A stretch of DNA of 46,294 nucleotides from Bryobacterales bacterium (GCA_027324255.1 DAHVTI010000406.1:1-46294), one strand, 5' to 3'. Shown: positions 1 to 8,600, counted from the stretch's first letter. A program made the numbers and translations. Notes: generated by a model not told the origin, from the sequence alone.

Positions 1-2
1 GC

Positions 3-272
3 CGGGGAATGCCGGAGGTTTGCCTGCGGGAAGGCAAAAACATGTTGCGCGGCGCGGCCGTTACGCAGCCGTAGTGGACTGCGCCGGAAGCGGAACAGAC
101 TCCTATGCTTGTCTTTCACCTCTACAGAGACCGGCCGTTCCTGGCGGGGCTGGCTTGGGCAGGAATGAAGTTCACGGTACTGAAGCCGGGCAATGCAAAG
201 GCGCTGGTCACTTCTCGAATGCTGCAGGCGGCGCAGCGCGAAGAGGTGAAGGTAATCGCCGCAGCAAGGTAG
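3..272 (+). pseudogene. Damaged 3' part of a small secreted-protein paralog (copy 1 of a tandem pair)
   Basis: The frame starting at base 3 runs off the left edge and ends at TAG 270-272. It is interrupted by TAG at 72-74. Both sides of that stop align with the downstream gene at 455: before it, CLREGKNMLRGAAVT matches VLIEGANLQRSAYVLT; after it, TAPEAEQTPMLVFHLYRDR matches TAPDVPTLGETSLTFNRFED. The C-terminus KALVTSRM...VKVIAAAR matches KELVTSKI...VKILAAAR in the second copy. This is therefore a paralog with one nonsense codon, either a pseudogene or a base-call error. The 5' end lies outside the window. Function unknown; the family looks like the short exported beta-rich proteins common in acidobacteria. 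Confidence 0.6.
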
Positions 273-454
273 CGAAAGGCAAGCGGGGGCGGGAGCTATC
301 GAAAGGTGCGAGGGCAGCGGACGGCAGGTTTTCTTACGCGATTTGCTAAAAACGTGAGGCAGCGCGAAGGACTTGGCCGAACGAGGGATTCACAAGGGTG
401 GCATGTGGGGCACCCCCCGTGGGGCGTTTGTCCGGGACAGAGAGAGAGGGAATC
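273..454. other. Spacer between the two small paralogs
   Basis: No credible gene is seen. It contains a C/G-rich imperfect inverted repeat near 409-427 and a purine-rich ribosome-binding stretch (GAGAGAGGGA) just before the ATG at 455. No clear -35/-10 pair was found. Confidence 0.4.
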
Positions 455-910
455 ATGAAGTACGCTCGTCTCGCAGTTCTGATCGTGGCCTGCTGCCTGC
501 CGGCTATGGCATGGCGGGGCACGGGAAGAACCGTGCACATCCCGTTCGCCTTCGAACTGGCCGACAAGCTGATGCCGGCCGGAGACTACTGGCTGACTCA
601 CTTCACCGCCACACCGGGGGTAGTTCTGATCGAAGGTGCGAACCTCCAGCGGAGCGCCTACGTGCTGACGGGGCTGACGGCGCCGGACGTCCCGACACTG
701 GGCGAGACGTCCCTGACATTCAACCGCTTCGAAGACCGGTATTTCCTGACGAGCGTCACGTTCCTGGACCTTCCGTACACGGTGGTCCCGGAGCGAAAAG
801 GAACTAGTCACCTCCAAGATCGTGAAGGCGGCCTCGCTGCGGCCGGTGGTGGTGAAGATCCTGGCAGCCGCGCGGTGAGGGTGTGCGCGCGGTTGAGCGG
901 GGCGTTCTGA
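455..910 (+). CDS. Small secreted protein, copy 2, with a probable C-terminal frameshift
   Basis: ATG 455 was chosen over the upstream start at 398 because a purine-rich RBS sits 4-12 bases before it and the protein then starts with a clean signal peptide (MKYARLAVLIVACCLPAMA). As read, the frame gives 151 residues. The last ~40 residues after TVVPE look non-native. The frame starting at 783 instead encodes SRSEKELVTSKIVKAA...VKILAAAR, ending at TGA 876-878, which matches the C-terminus of copy 1. A one-base slip near 786-797, where there is a CCC run, would join the two and give about 140 residues. Exported protein of unknown function; the name of the family is not known to me. Confidence 0.6.
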   Translation: MKYARLAVLIVACCLPAMAWRGTGRTVHIPFAFELADKLMPAGDYWLTHFTATPGVVLIEGANLQRSAYVLTGLTAPDVPTLGETSLTFNRFEDRYFLTSVTFLDLPYTVVPERKGTSHLQDREGGLAAAGGGEDPGSRAVRVCARLSGAF

Positions 911-977
911 AGCTGTCGCCGAGAGATGGGGTGGGGTGAGAGTGCCGGCGCGGGTCCGGGCACGCTAAGCTGAGGCC

Positions 978-3605
978 ATGCGCCTGCTGCTTGGCGAGCC
1001 TGGATCCGGCAAGACGACGAAAGTGCTGGGGGAGGTGCGCCAGCAGGGCGGGAGGAACGACATCCGGGTGGTGGTGCCGACGGCCACGATGGCGGAGCAC
1101 CTGCGCAACCGGCTGGCGCGCGAAGGATTTGCGACCAGGCCGTCGTGCGTTTCGACGATGGCCGGGCTGGTGGAGGAGATTGCGCCTGAAATCGGCACGG
1201 CGGACGGGGGGGCAGCGGCGCTGCTGACGCAACTCGTCCTGGAAGAGAAACAGATCCCGGCCTATGCCGCGCTGAGCGGTAGCCCGGGGCTGGCGCGCGC
1301 GCTGTCCGGGGCGATGGAAGAACTGGCCAACGCTGGCTGCGATGCGCTGCAATGGGCGGCGCTGGAGCGGATGGGCGTCCATCACGAGCGGACCCTGGCC
1401 GAAGCCTATGAAGGAGTGGAGAGGAGGCTGGCGGAGTGCGGGCTGACGTGGCGGGCCGGGCAACTGGCGGCGGCGGCACGGCGGGTGAGGGAAAGCGGAA
1501 CGGGCATCGGCAAGTTGTGGCTGGACGGGTTCTTCGCGTTTTCGCGGGGCGAGCTGGAGCTGATCCGCAGCCTGCGCGAACACGCCGACGTGACCGTAAC
1601 GCTGCCCGAATGGGAAGGGGCGGCTGTCGCGCGCGAAGAGCTGCGCCGGATGGGTTTCCGGGAAGAGCGGTTGAAGCGGCAGAGGCGCGAGCCGCGCGTG
1701 ACGCTGGCGGCGGCCGCCACGCGGGAGCGGGAGGCCAGCGAAGCGGCGCTGCGGCTGCTGGAGGAACGCGCGAAGGGGCGCGCCTGGCACGAGATGGGCG
1801 TGGTGATCCGCGGATTGCAGCCCTACGCGGGACTACTGGAAACGACGCTGCGCCGCGCCGGCATCCCGGTGCGCAGCTACTCTGCCATGCCGCTCAGCGG
1901 GCACCCGGCGGGGCGATTCCTGGCGGCGGTAGTGGAGGCGGCGCTGAGCGGCTGGGAGGGGACGAGGACACTGGAGGCGCTGCGGTCGGCGGTGGCGCAG
2001 AGCGGGCAGGACGTAGCGGATGACGGCTGGGAGCACCGCGTGCGGGAGGCGCTGCCGCTGGCCGGCCTGGACGCGATGCGGCGCTTTGCCGGGAGCCGGG
2101 TGGACGCCTGGCGGCCGATGGAGAACTGGGCGGGGGAGACGGCCACGCCGGCCGAGTGGGCAGCGCGGCTGGGCGGCCTGCCGCGCCTGGCGGCGGTGCC
2201 GCGGAGCGGCGGCGCGCATTCGACGGAAGAGGTACGGGCGTGGCGGAGCCGCGCCGCGGCGTTGCGCGCGTGGTCGGACTGCCTGGCGAGGACGGCCGCG
2301 CTGCTGCCGGCCGAGCCGCTGCTGCTGGACGGTTTCTGGCGGCCGGCGCAGACGGTGATGCGGGAGACGAGCGTCCGGGAGCAGGATCCGCGGCGCGACG
2401 CGGTGCACATCCTGGACGCGATGGAAGCGCGGCAGTGGGAGTTGAAAGTGGTGATCGTGTGCGGGCTGCTGGAAGGCGAGTTCCCGCGCACGGCGTCCGC
2501 CAGCGCGGTGCTGGGAGAGGATCTGCGGCAGCGGCTGCGGAACAGCGGGGTGATGCTGAAGACGCGCGGGGAACGGGAGTCGGAGGAGGCGTTCCTGCTG
2601 GAGGTGGCGCGGTCGCGGGCCACTGAAGAGTTGGTGCTGAGCTGGCCCGAATACGATGAGCAGGGGCGGCCGGCGCTGCGCAGCTTCGCGCTGGACCACC
2701 TGGGGGGAGAGGCGGCGCGGGCGCGCGCGCTGGAGGTGGAGCCACGCGCGCAGGCAGGACGTGCGCCGCGCCCGGCGCTACAGGGGAGCGACCTGCTGGA
2801 GGCGGTGCGGAGCCGGCATCCGTCGCAGCGGCCGACGGCGCTGGAGGTCTACCTGCAGTGCCCGTTCCGCTTCCATGCCGAGCAGACGCTCGGGCTGGCG
2901 GAGCCGCCGGGCACGCCGGCGGAGCGGCTGAACGGGCGGGCGCTGGGCACGCTGATCCACAAGGTGATTGCCGGCTGGCATCGCGGCGAAGGCGAATTGG
3001 AAGAGCTGTTCGAGAGGCTATGGCAGGAACTGCTGCGCAAGGAGCGCATCCCGCCGTCGCACCGCGTGGAACTGGCGCGGCTGACGATGCTGCGCAGCCT
3101 GCGCTTCTACCAGCAGGACAACCGGGTGCGGGAGGGCTGGAAGGTGGAGGTGGAGATGCCGCTGGAGCTAAACGGAGAGGGGCTGGCGGTGCGCGGGCGG
3201 GCGGACCGTGTGGACACGTCGCTGGAGGGGCAATGCATCGTTTACGACTTCAAGTATTCGGGGGGCAGCGGAGTCAGCGAGAAGGCCAGGATGCAGGAGG
3301 AGGGGCTGCTGGTGCAGGGCGGGCTGTATCTGGCGGCGCTGCGCGAGAGAGGACTGAGCCCGGCAGGATTCTACTTCGCCGGGGTGCGGGGCGAGCCGTC
3401 GTGGAAGGGGTCTGAGGACCCGGCGAAGGTGGAGCAGCAGATCGAGACCTCGCTGGCCGCGGCCCGGTCGGCGGTGGAGCGGATCTACGGAGGTGATATC
3501 CGCGTGGCGCCCGCCACCGACAAGACGTGCGACTACTGCGCCTTCGTGGATGCCTGCCGCGTTCAAGAGGGGCAATGGCTCAAGACGCAAGAGGCATCCG
3601 AGTAG
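978..3605 (+). CDS. AddB-like Fe-S PD-(D/E)XK nuclease/helicase-type protein
   Basis: Predicted double-strand break processing protein of 875 residues. The N-terminus has a Walker A loop (GEPGSGKTT, residues ~6-14) in a UvrD/AddB-type domain. The C-terminal nuclease has the RADRVD, VYDFKYS (D-x-K) and QGGLYLAAL (QxxxY) motifs. Four cysteines match the AddB Fe-S staple: C628 in YLQCPFRF, then C851-x2-C854-x5-C860. It is shorter than Bacillus AddB (about 1,160 residues). AddB normally works with AddA, and no AddA is in the window, so a stand-alone role or a remote addA is possible. The end of the gene (3525-3605) is duplicated in diverged form at 5312-5392, next to the FMN reductase. ATG 978 was chosen because the Walker loop follows at once. 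Confidence 0.85.
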   Translation: MRLLLGEPGSGKTTKVLGEVRQQGGRNDIRVVVPTATMAEHLRNRLAREGFATRPSCVSTMAGLVEEIAPEIGTADGGAAALLTQLVLEEKQIPAYAALSGSPGLARALSGAMEELANAGCDALQWAALERMGVHHERTLAEAYEGVERRLAECGLTWRAGQLAAAARRVRESGTGIGKLWLDGFFAFSRGELELIRSLREHADVTVTLPEWEGAAVAREELRRMGFREERLKRQRREPRVTLAAAATREREASEAALRLLEERAKGRAWHEMGVVIRGLQPYAGLLETTLRRAGIPVRSYSAMPLSGHPAGRFLAAVVEAALSGWEGTRTLEALRSAVAQSGQDVADDGWEHRVREALPLAGLDAMRRFAGSRVDAWRPMENWAGETATPAEWAARLGGLPRLAAVPRSGGAHSTEEVRAWRSRAAALRAWSDCLARTAALLPAEPLLLDGFWRPAQTVMRETSVREQDPRRDAVHILDAMEARQWELKVVIVCGLLEGEFPRTASASAVLGEDLRQRLRNSGVMLKTRGERESEEAFLLEVARSRATEELVLSWPEYDEQGRPALRSFALDHLGGEAARARALEVEPRAQAGRAPRPALQGSDLLEAVRSRHPSQRPTALEVYLQCPFRFHAEQTLGLAEPPGTPAERLNGRALGTLIHKVIAGWHRGEGELEELFERLWQELLRKERIPPSHRVELARLTMLRSLRFYQQDNRVREGWKVEVEMPLELNGEGLAVRGRADRVDTSLEGQCIVYDFKYSGGSGVSEKARMQEEGLLVQGGLYLAALRERGLSPAGFYFAGVRGEPSWKGSEDPAKVEQQIETSLAAARSAVERIYGGDIRVAPATDKTCDYCAFVDACRVQEGQWLKTQEASE

Positions 3606-3633
3606 TCCTGCGCAACGGGGGCGCGCGGCCGGG
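3525..3633 (+). repeat. Junction repeat, copy A (addB 3' end plus start of reductase)
   Basis: These 109 bases align without gaps to 5312-5420, with 91 identities by hand count. The repeat covers the last 27 codons of the AddB-like gene and, in an overlapping second frame, the first 20 codons of the FMN reductase. Both reading frames are recognisable in both copies, so the copies are old and diverged rather than a fresh target-site duplication. Confidence 0.8.
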
Positions 3634-3712
3634 TCCGGCGGCCAGAAGCGGCGCCGGTGCGGCGGGATGCCCGGAGCCGTGTGCCGCCGATCCCGGAAGC
3701 GGACCCGGGTAG
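3575..3712 (+). pseudogene. Relic of the FMN reductase N-terminus
   Basis: ATG 3575 starts MAQDARGIRVVLRNGGARPG, clearly related to MAEDTGSIRVILINGSARPG at the start of the intact reductase (5362). After that the frame becomes a low-complexity Gly/Ala/Pro stretch and stops at 3712 after 45 codons. It is best explained as the decayed partner of the duplicated junction. From 3713 to the icd stop at 3811 nothing is recognised. Confidence 0.65.
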
Positions 3713-3810
3713 AGGCCAAGCTCGCGAGGGCCAACCGGGCCCTCGTCAAACGGCCTGACCTCCATCCGGCACGGATGTGATGTGGGTCTGCCTGTGAACA
3801 GGACTGCGAG

Positions 3811-5046
3811 CTAGGCCATGTTTTCGATGATGGCCGTCGCAAATTCGGAGGTCTTGACCTTCGTTGCGCCTTCCATCTGGCGGTGGAGGTCGTAGGTGAC
3901 CTTTTTCTGGGCAATGGCCCCGGTGATGCCCTTCTCGATGAGAGCAGCAGCCTCTTTCCATTTCATGAATTCGAACATCATGATGCCGGAGAGCATGACG
4001 CTGGACGGGTTGATGACGTCGAGGTCCGCGTACTTGGGCGCGGTGCCGTGGGTGGCTTCGAAGATGCCGTGCTGGTCGCCGATGTTGGCTCCCGGGGCCA
4101 TGCCGAGTCCGCCGACCTGGGCGGCGCAGGCATCGGAGAGGTAGTCGCCATTGAGGTTCGGCGTGGCAAGAACGTCATACTCGTCGGGGCGCAGGAGGAC
4201 CTGCTGGAAGATGGAGTCGGCGATGCGATCCTTGACGAGAAGCTTCCCGGCGGGCAGATCGCCGGAGAGTTCAGATTCGGGGATACAGACATCGGCGAAC
4301 TCTTCCTTGACGAGCTCATAGCCCCAGTCGCGGAAGGCGCCCTCGGTGAACTTCATGATGTTGCCCTTGTGGACGAGGGTCACCGATTTTCGGCCGTTGG
4401 CAAGGGCGTATTTGATGGCCTGGCGGATGAGACGTTTGGAACCGGTAACGCTCATGGGCTTGATGCCGATGCCGGAGTCGGGGCGAATCTTGGCGCCCAT
4501 TTCCTGCGTGAGGAAGTCGATCACTTTTTTGGCTTCGGGGGTGCCCTCGCGGTATTCGATGCCGGCGTACACGTCCTCGGTGTTTTCCCGGAAAATGACA
4601 ACATCCAGTTTTTCGGGCCGCTTCATGGGTGAGGGGACACCGGTGTAGTATTTGACCGGCCGCTGGCAAACGTACAAGTCGAGGATCTGACGCAGAGAGA
4701 CGTTCAGGCTGCGGATCCCGCCGCCGACAGGCGTGGTGAGCGGGCCCTTGATGGCGATGTGAAAGCGCGTGATGGCGTCGAGAGTGTCCTGGGGAAGCCA
4801 ACTTTGGACGGCGTTGAAGGCTTTCTCGCCGGCGAGAACTTCGAACCAGGCGATTTTGCGCTTGCCGCCGTAGGCCCTTTCCACCGCGGCGTCAAAGACG
4901 CGGCGCGAGGCCTTCCAGATGTCCCGCCCGATGCCATCGCCCTCGATGAAGGGAATGATGGGATTATCCGGAATTGTCCACGTGCCATTCTCGACGCGGA
5001 TCTGAGCGCCATCAACGGGTACTGGGATTGAGTTGTATGATTCCAT
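3811..5046 (-). CDS. icd: NADP-dependent isocitrate dehydrogenase (E. coli type)
   Basis: Oxidative decarboxylation of isocitrate to 2-oxoglutarate in the TCA cycle. The 411 residues match the length of the E. coli-type enzyme. Seen: [12 protein letters not shown] near the N-terminus, the substrate and phosphorylation-loop region [30 protein letters not shown], and HGTAPKYAD, where Lys-Tyr marks NADP use in this family. ATG 5046 has AGAGGAAG eight bases upstream. A promoter-like TTGGAC-N18-TATACA lies at 5159-5130 on the same strand. It is a single gene, opposite in strand to its neighbours, sitting between the two copies of the addB/reductase junction. A second, structurally different isocitrate dehydrogenase lies at 8685. 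Confidence 0.96.
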   Translation of the reverse strand: MESYNSIPVPVDGAQIRVENGTWTIPDNPIIPFIEGDGIGRDIWKASRRVFDAAVERAYGGKRKIAWFEVLAGEKAFNAVQSWLPQDTLDAITRFHIAIKGPLTTPVGGGIRSLNVSLRQILDLYVCQRPVKYYTGVPSPMKRPEKLDVVIFRENTEDVYAGIEYREGTPEAKKVIDFLTQEMGAKIRPDSGIGIKPMSVTGSKRLIRQAIKYALANGRKSVTLVHKGNIMKFTEGAFRDWGYELVKEEFADVCIPESELSGDLPAGKLLVKDRIADSIFQQVLLRPDEYDVLATPNLNGDYLSDACAAQVGGLGMAPGANIGDQHGIFEATHGTAPKYADLDVINPSSVMLSGIMMFEFMKWKEAAALIEKGITGAIAQKKVTYDLHRQMEGATKVKTSEFATAIIENMA

Positions 5047-5129
5047 ATTCGACTTCCTCTCTTCTGACTGGACAGCAGGCAGACTCAGCCGCCCCTGCGC
5101 TCAGGCCGCAAAGTGATACCTCTCATTCT

Positions 5130-5159
5130 TGTATAGCATTGCGGACAAGCAGAGTCCAA
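5130..5159 (-). promoter_or_regulatory. Sigma70-like promoter for icd
   Basis: On the minus strand, -35 TTGGAC (5159-5154), an 18-base spacer and -10 TATACA (5135-5130). This leaves a leader of about 75-80 bases before the icd ATG at 5046. Called from sequence match alone. Confidence 0.5.
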
Positions 5160-5311
5160 CGTCTGGTTCCGGCTCTGGTGCGCGCTGCAAATCCCGCAAC
5201 GAACAGGCATCCACAATGTGCCATCCCGGACCGGTCTTTTGCAGCTCTCAGGACCAGGACGCCATCCAGGAGCGGATGGGGACGCGGAGCGTGCTGAGAG
5301 CCCAAGGGAAA

Positions 5312-5392
5312 ACGTGCGACTACTGCGCCTTTGCGGACGGCTGCCGCATCCAAGAGGGGCAATGGCTGAAGACACGGGAAGCATCCGAGTGA
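5312..5392 (+). pseudogene. Relic of the AddB-like C-terminus
   Basis: The frame encodes TCDYCAFADGCRIQEGQWLK and stops at TGA 5390-5392, the same position relative to the repeat as the stop of the intact gene at 3603-3605. It retains the Cys-x2-Cys-x5-Cys of the Fe-S staple. Upstream (5129-5311) the frame stays open but is no longer recognisably AddB. It overlaps the start of the FMN reductase at 5362. Bases 5047-5311 otherwise hold only the icd leader and promoter. Confidence 0.6.
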
Positions 5393-5420
5393 TCCTGATC
5401 AACGGCAGCGCGCGTCCGGG
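5312..5420 (+). repeat. Junction repeat, copy B
   Basis: Partner of 3525-3633 (91 of 109 positions identical by hand count). In this copy the reductase half is intact and the AddB half is a relic, the reverse of copy A. Confidence 0.8.
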
Positions 5421-5967
5421 CAACTACACGGGCAAGGCGCTGGCGCTGGTAGAGAACGAGTTTCGCAAACACGGGCAGGTGCAGGCGGAAGTGATCGAGG
5501 CGGGCCGGCTGGGTCTGCCGCTGCCTGGCACGGACCCGGACAACGCCGCGGCCAAATTGCTGCGGGAGAAAGTGCGGGGGGCCGCGGCGGTAGTGCTGGC
5601 GACGCCGGAGTATCACGGGAGCTATTCGAGCGTGATCAAGCTGGCGGTGGAGAACCTGGGGTTCCCGTCGGTGCTGGCGGGCAAGCCGGTGGCGCTGCTG
5701 GGGGTGGCGGCGGGCACGATTGGCGCGGTGAAGTCGCTGGAGGCGCTGCGCGGGGTGGTGTCGCACGTGGGCGCGCTGGCGCTGCCGCTGGCGGTCTCCG
5801 TGGCCAACGTGCAGAAGGTGTTCGACGAGCAGGGCAACTGCCTGGACGCGGGCGTGGAGCGGCACGTGCGCCGCGTCGCGACGGGCCTCATGGATTACCT
5901 GCACCAGCACGTGTGCCCGGCGGTGACGCTGGAACGGCTGCTGCGGGAAGGCGTGGCGGCGGTTTAG
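5362..5967 (+). CDS. NADPH-dependent FMN reductase family protein
   Basis: Flavodoxin-fold oxidoreductase of 201 residues (PF03358-type). The phosphate-binding loop INGSARPGNYT is near the N-terminus, and the flavin-binding segment ATPEYHGSYSSVIKLAVE sits mid-protein, followed by LAGKPVALLGVAAG. Such enzymes reduce FMN, quinones or metals with NAD(P)H; the substrate cannot be told from sequence. ATG 5362 was preferred to the upstream start at 5218 because AGAGGGG lies 3-9 bases before it and the fold begins there. The start lies inside the relic AddB C-terminus, so the ancestral pair overlapped by about 30 bases. Its stop codon overlaps the stop of the convergent S46 peptidase gene. Confidence 0.88.
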   Translation: MAEDTGSIRVILINGSARPGNYTGKALALVENEFRKHGQVQAEVIEAGRLGLPLPGTDPDNAAAKLLREKVRGAAAVVLATPEYHGSYSSVIKLAVENLGFPSVLAGKPVALLGVAAGTIGAVKSLEALRGVVSHVGALALPLAVSVANVQKVFDEQGNCLDAGVERHVRRVATGLMDYLHQHVCPAVTLERLLREGVAAV

Positions 5968-8033
5968 CGCGCGGGGGCGGCGCCCAGCTCCTTGAGCAGG
6001 GTGTCCGCCTCCTCGACGTCCTTCAGCAGCCAGAGGAAGAAGCGGATGTCGACGTTGACGTTGCGGGCGATGTCGGGGTTGTAGCCGAAGTCGTTGGCGA
6101 CATTTTCCCAGACGCGGTCGAAGTTGAGGCCGACGAGTTCGCCGCGGCCGTTGACGGTGGGGCTGCCGGAGTTGCCGCCGGTGGTGTCGGCGTCGGCCAG
6201 GAAGTCGAGCGGGATTTTGGCGGGGTCGATGCGCGCGGCGGCCTCGCGGACGGAGGCGGGGACGTCGAAGGGCTCCTCGCCGGTGTCCTTTTCGAGCATG
6301 CCGGCGAGGGTGGTCTGCGGGGTGCAGAAGACGCCGTCGCGGGGCGAGTAGCCCTTCACGTGAGCGAAGCTGACGCGGAGGGTGGAGTTGGCGTCGGGGG
6401 CGACGGGCTTGCCGGCGAAGGCGATGACGGCGCGGCGCCAGGCGGGGCGGAGGCGGGCGACGGCGCCGTCGTCCTGCTTGTTGGCCTGATCGAGGGCGCG
6501 CAGGGCGGGATCGAGGGCGAAGGCGAGATCGAGCAGGGGGTCGTGGCGGGCGCGGAGCTGCTCCGTGGTTTCGGTGAACATCTTCAGGCGCCCCGTGAGT
6601 TCTGTCACCTTGGTGGAAGCGTAGAGCGCATTGACATCCGGAGCGGAGGCGAGCGGCGACTGCCCGGCGGCCTGCAGGCGGCGCAGCAGGGAGGAGAGCA
6701 GGGCCACGTCGGCCGGCTCGAAGAAGCTCTTCTGGTCGCGCTCCAGCCGGTCGCGCAGACGGGGCAATTCGCGCTCCATGTACGCGGCGTCGCGCTCCAT
6801 GTCTGGTTTGACGCGTTCGGCGGCGAGGCGCACGAGTTGGGTGGCCTGGCGCAGGGCGATGGGGCCGTTGGCGATGCTCGCCAGCAGGAAGTCGCGCACG
6901 GCGGTGGCGCGGCGCTTTTCGGTGAGGGCGTCGAGCTCGTTTTTGGCGGCGACGGCGGGAGCGAAGGCGGGGCGCTGGGCGGCCCAGGCCAGGACGCGGG
7001 CTTCGAGCTGGGCCTGCTTCTCGATGATGCGGCCGCGCTTGAGGCCGGCCAATTGCCCCTGCGCGTTCTTGGCGACGTTGTTGAGACCCTTCTGGGTGGA
7101 CGCCACGGCGATGGTGCCGGCGGCGCTGCCGCGCGTGGTCTCATCGAGCAGGCGGATCCATTCGCCGTACACCTCGGCGCGCAGCGCGAAATACGAGTCG
7201 CGCTGGCCGGCCATCTCGGCGGCAGTCAGCGAACGGACGGTGCGGCCGGGGTAGCCGAGGACCATGACGAAGTCGCCGGGCTTGACGCCGGCTGTGGAGA
7301 CGGGGAAGAAGAACTCGGGGCGGTAGGGTTTGCCGTCGAGGTAGGCGCGGGCGACGGAGAAATCGCCGGTATGGCGCGGCCACATCCAGTTGTCGATCTC
7401 GCCGCCGAACTCTCCGATGGCGCGCGGGGGAGCGTAGACGAGGCGGATGTCGGAGAGCTCGAACGACTCGATGAGGACGTATTGCAGGCCGCCGTCGAAA
7501 GCGGCCACGCGGCAGCGGGCTCCGGGCTTCTTCTCGCACGCGGCGACAAGTTCCTTCTCCTTCGCGTCGATGGCCTTGTTGCGGGCGAGATCGTCCGCGC
7601 CGGTGGGCACGGCCGCCTCCACTTGCTTTGTGACATCGGTGAATTTGCGGGGCACGGTGACGCGCGTGGTCTTGCCGGGTAGCTCCTCTTGCAGGGTGCG
7701 GGCCAGGAAACCGTTGGTGATGAGGTCCCGGTCCGGGCGGCTATACTCCTGGACGAGGGCAAAGAGGCAGTGATGGTTGGTGAGAATGAGTCCGGTGGCG
7801 GAGACGAAGCCGGCGGAGCAGCCGCCGATATTAACCGTGGCGGCCAGCAGGCGGGTGCCGCGGGCGGGATCCCAGAGGCGGGAAACCGGGATCTGGAGGC
7901 CCTGGCGCTGAAGGGCGGCGGTGTCGAGCTGGAGCACCTGCTGGGGGGTCCACTTCCCTTCCCCGGCCAGGACGGAAGGCAGGAGGAGGATTCCGGCCGC
8001 CAGAGTGCGAGAGAAGAAAGAACGGAAAAGCAT
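5964..8033 (-). CDS. S46 family dipeptidyl-peptidase, DPP11-like
   Basis: Exported serine exopeptidase of 689 residues releasing dipeptides from peptide N-termini. A signal peptide covers residues 1-23. The catalytic His is in TNHHC (~87), followed by DNWMWPRHTGDFS, with the nucleophile Ser ~622 in GGNSGSPT. Arg ~640 lies exactly 18 residues after the Ser, as in Porphyromonas DPP11 (Ser655/Arg673), where that Arg selects Asp/Glu at P1; DPP7 has Gly there. Cleavage after acidic residues is therefore the likely specificity (inference). Start ATG 8033 was chosen because the signal peptide begins there; the open frame continues far upstream only as a shadow. It is divergent from the gene at 8109 and convergent with the FMN reductase. 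Confidence 0.9.
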   Translation of the reverse strand: MLFRSFFSRTLAAGILLLPSVLAGEGKWTPQQVLQLDTAALQRQGLQIPVSRLWDPARGTRLLAATVNIGGCSAGFVSATGLILTNHHCLFALVQEYSRPDRDLITNGFLARTLQEELPGKTTRVTVPRKFTDVTKQVEAAVPTGADDLARNKAIDAKEKELVAACEKKPGARCRVAAFDGGLQYVLIESFELSDIRLVYAPPRAIGEFGGEIDNWMWPRHTGDFSVARAYLDGKPYRPEFFFPVSTAGVKPGDFVMVLGYPGRTVRSLTAAEMAGQRDSYFALRAEVYGEWIRLLDETTRGSAAGTIAVASTQKGLNNVAKNAQGQLAGLKRGRIIEKQAQLEARVLAWAAQRPAFAPAVAAKNELDALTEKRRATAVRDFLLASIANGPIALRQATQLVRLAAERVKPDMERDAAYMERELPRLRDRLERDQKSFFEPADVALLSSLLRRLQAAGQSPLASAPDVNALYASTKVTELTGRLKMFTETTEQLRARHDPLLDLAFALDPALRALDQANKQDDGAVARLRPAWRRAVIAFAGKPVAPDANSTLRVSFAHVKGYSPRDGVFCTPQTTLAGMLEKDTGEEPFDVPASVREAAARIDPAKIPLDFLADADTTGGNSGSPTVNGRGELVGLNFDRVWENVANDFGYNPDIARNVNVDIRFFLWLLKDVEEADTLLKELGAAPAR

Positions 8034-8057
8034 GAAAAAAATTCCTTGGCGGGCGAC

Positions 8058-8086
8058 TTCACATCTATCAGACTTCAGCATATATT
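8058..8086 (+). promoter_or_regulatory. Sigma70-like promoter for the gene at 8109
   Basis: TTCACA (8058-8063), a 17-base spacer and TATATT (8081-8086). The expected start near 8093 leaves a very short leader containing CGGAG before ATG 8109. It lies in the divergent spacer with the S46 peptidase gene. Confidence 0.55.
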
Positions 8087-8108
8087 GGTTGCGCCGGAGT
8101 AGACGAGC

Positions 8109-8600
8109 ATGACGTCCGAGATGAGGCAATGCGCGGCGGAGATTCGATACTGCTGGAAGCAGTGCGACGAATCCCTGCAGCAAGGCGACACGGAAGGCGC
8201 CAATAACGCCTTTGGGCGCGTGTTCGAGGTGGTGGACACGTTCCCCGCCCTGCTGGATGAGGACGTGTGGGCGCTGCGCTTCCTGTGCGCGCTGACGTGG
8301 GTGAAGGTGGCGGCGGCGCTGGAGGTCACCGGGCAGGATGAGTCGGCCGAGGAGGCGCGGCGCCAGGCGTTCGGGGTGATCGACGAGGTGCGGGACGAGC
8401 AGAGCGGGAAGGTGCCGCCGGGCTGGTCGTCGTTGGAGTTCGCGCGGGGGCTGGAATCGGAGGAGTCGGCCGACCTGGTGGGGCGGTTGTACCTGCTGTG
8501 CAGCAAGGCCGGGCGGCGGGACACCCTGCTGTGGGGGCGGTGCTTCATGGAGTTCGACCGCAAAGTGCACGGGGAGAACTCGCCGCCGAGCGTCAACTAG
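8109..8600 (+). CDS. Hypothetical helical protein
   Basis: 163 residues, no signal peptide, no membrane segment. The sequence is rich in Ala, Glu and Leu, with repeated helix-like blocks (YCWKQCDESLQQGDTEGANN; WVKVAAALEVTGQDESAEEA) suggesting a TPR-like alpha-solenoid. Cysteines are scattered and form no metal motif. A good sigma70-like promoter sits just upstream. It stands alone between the divergent S46 peptidase gene and the isocitrate dehydrogenase at 8685. Family not recognised and no function assigned. Confidence 0.75.
   Translation: MTSEMRQCAAEIRYCWKQCDESLQQGDTEGANNAFGRVFEVVDTFPALLDEDVWALRFLCALTWVKVAAALEVTGQDESAEEARRQAFGVIDEVRDEQSGKVPPGWSSLEFARGLESEESADLVGRLYLLCSKAGRRDTLLWGRCFMEFDRKVHGENSPPSVN

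Noticed and set aside
72-74. TAG as a recoded (pyrrolysine) codon in copy 1
   Set aside because: No recoding system or sequence element is visible, and the paralog has an ordinary residue at this place; nonsense mutation or error is simpler.
409-427. C/G-rich inverted repeat before the second small paralog
   Set aside because: Imperfect and compositional; no T-run and no duplicate elsewhere in the window.
5913-7682. 589-codon plus-strand open frame
   Set aside because: Antisense to the S46 peptidase gene. Gly/Ala/Glu/Asp-rich shadow protein with no domain.
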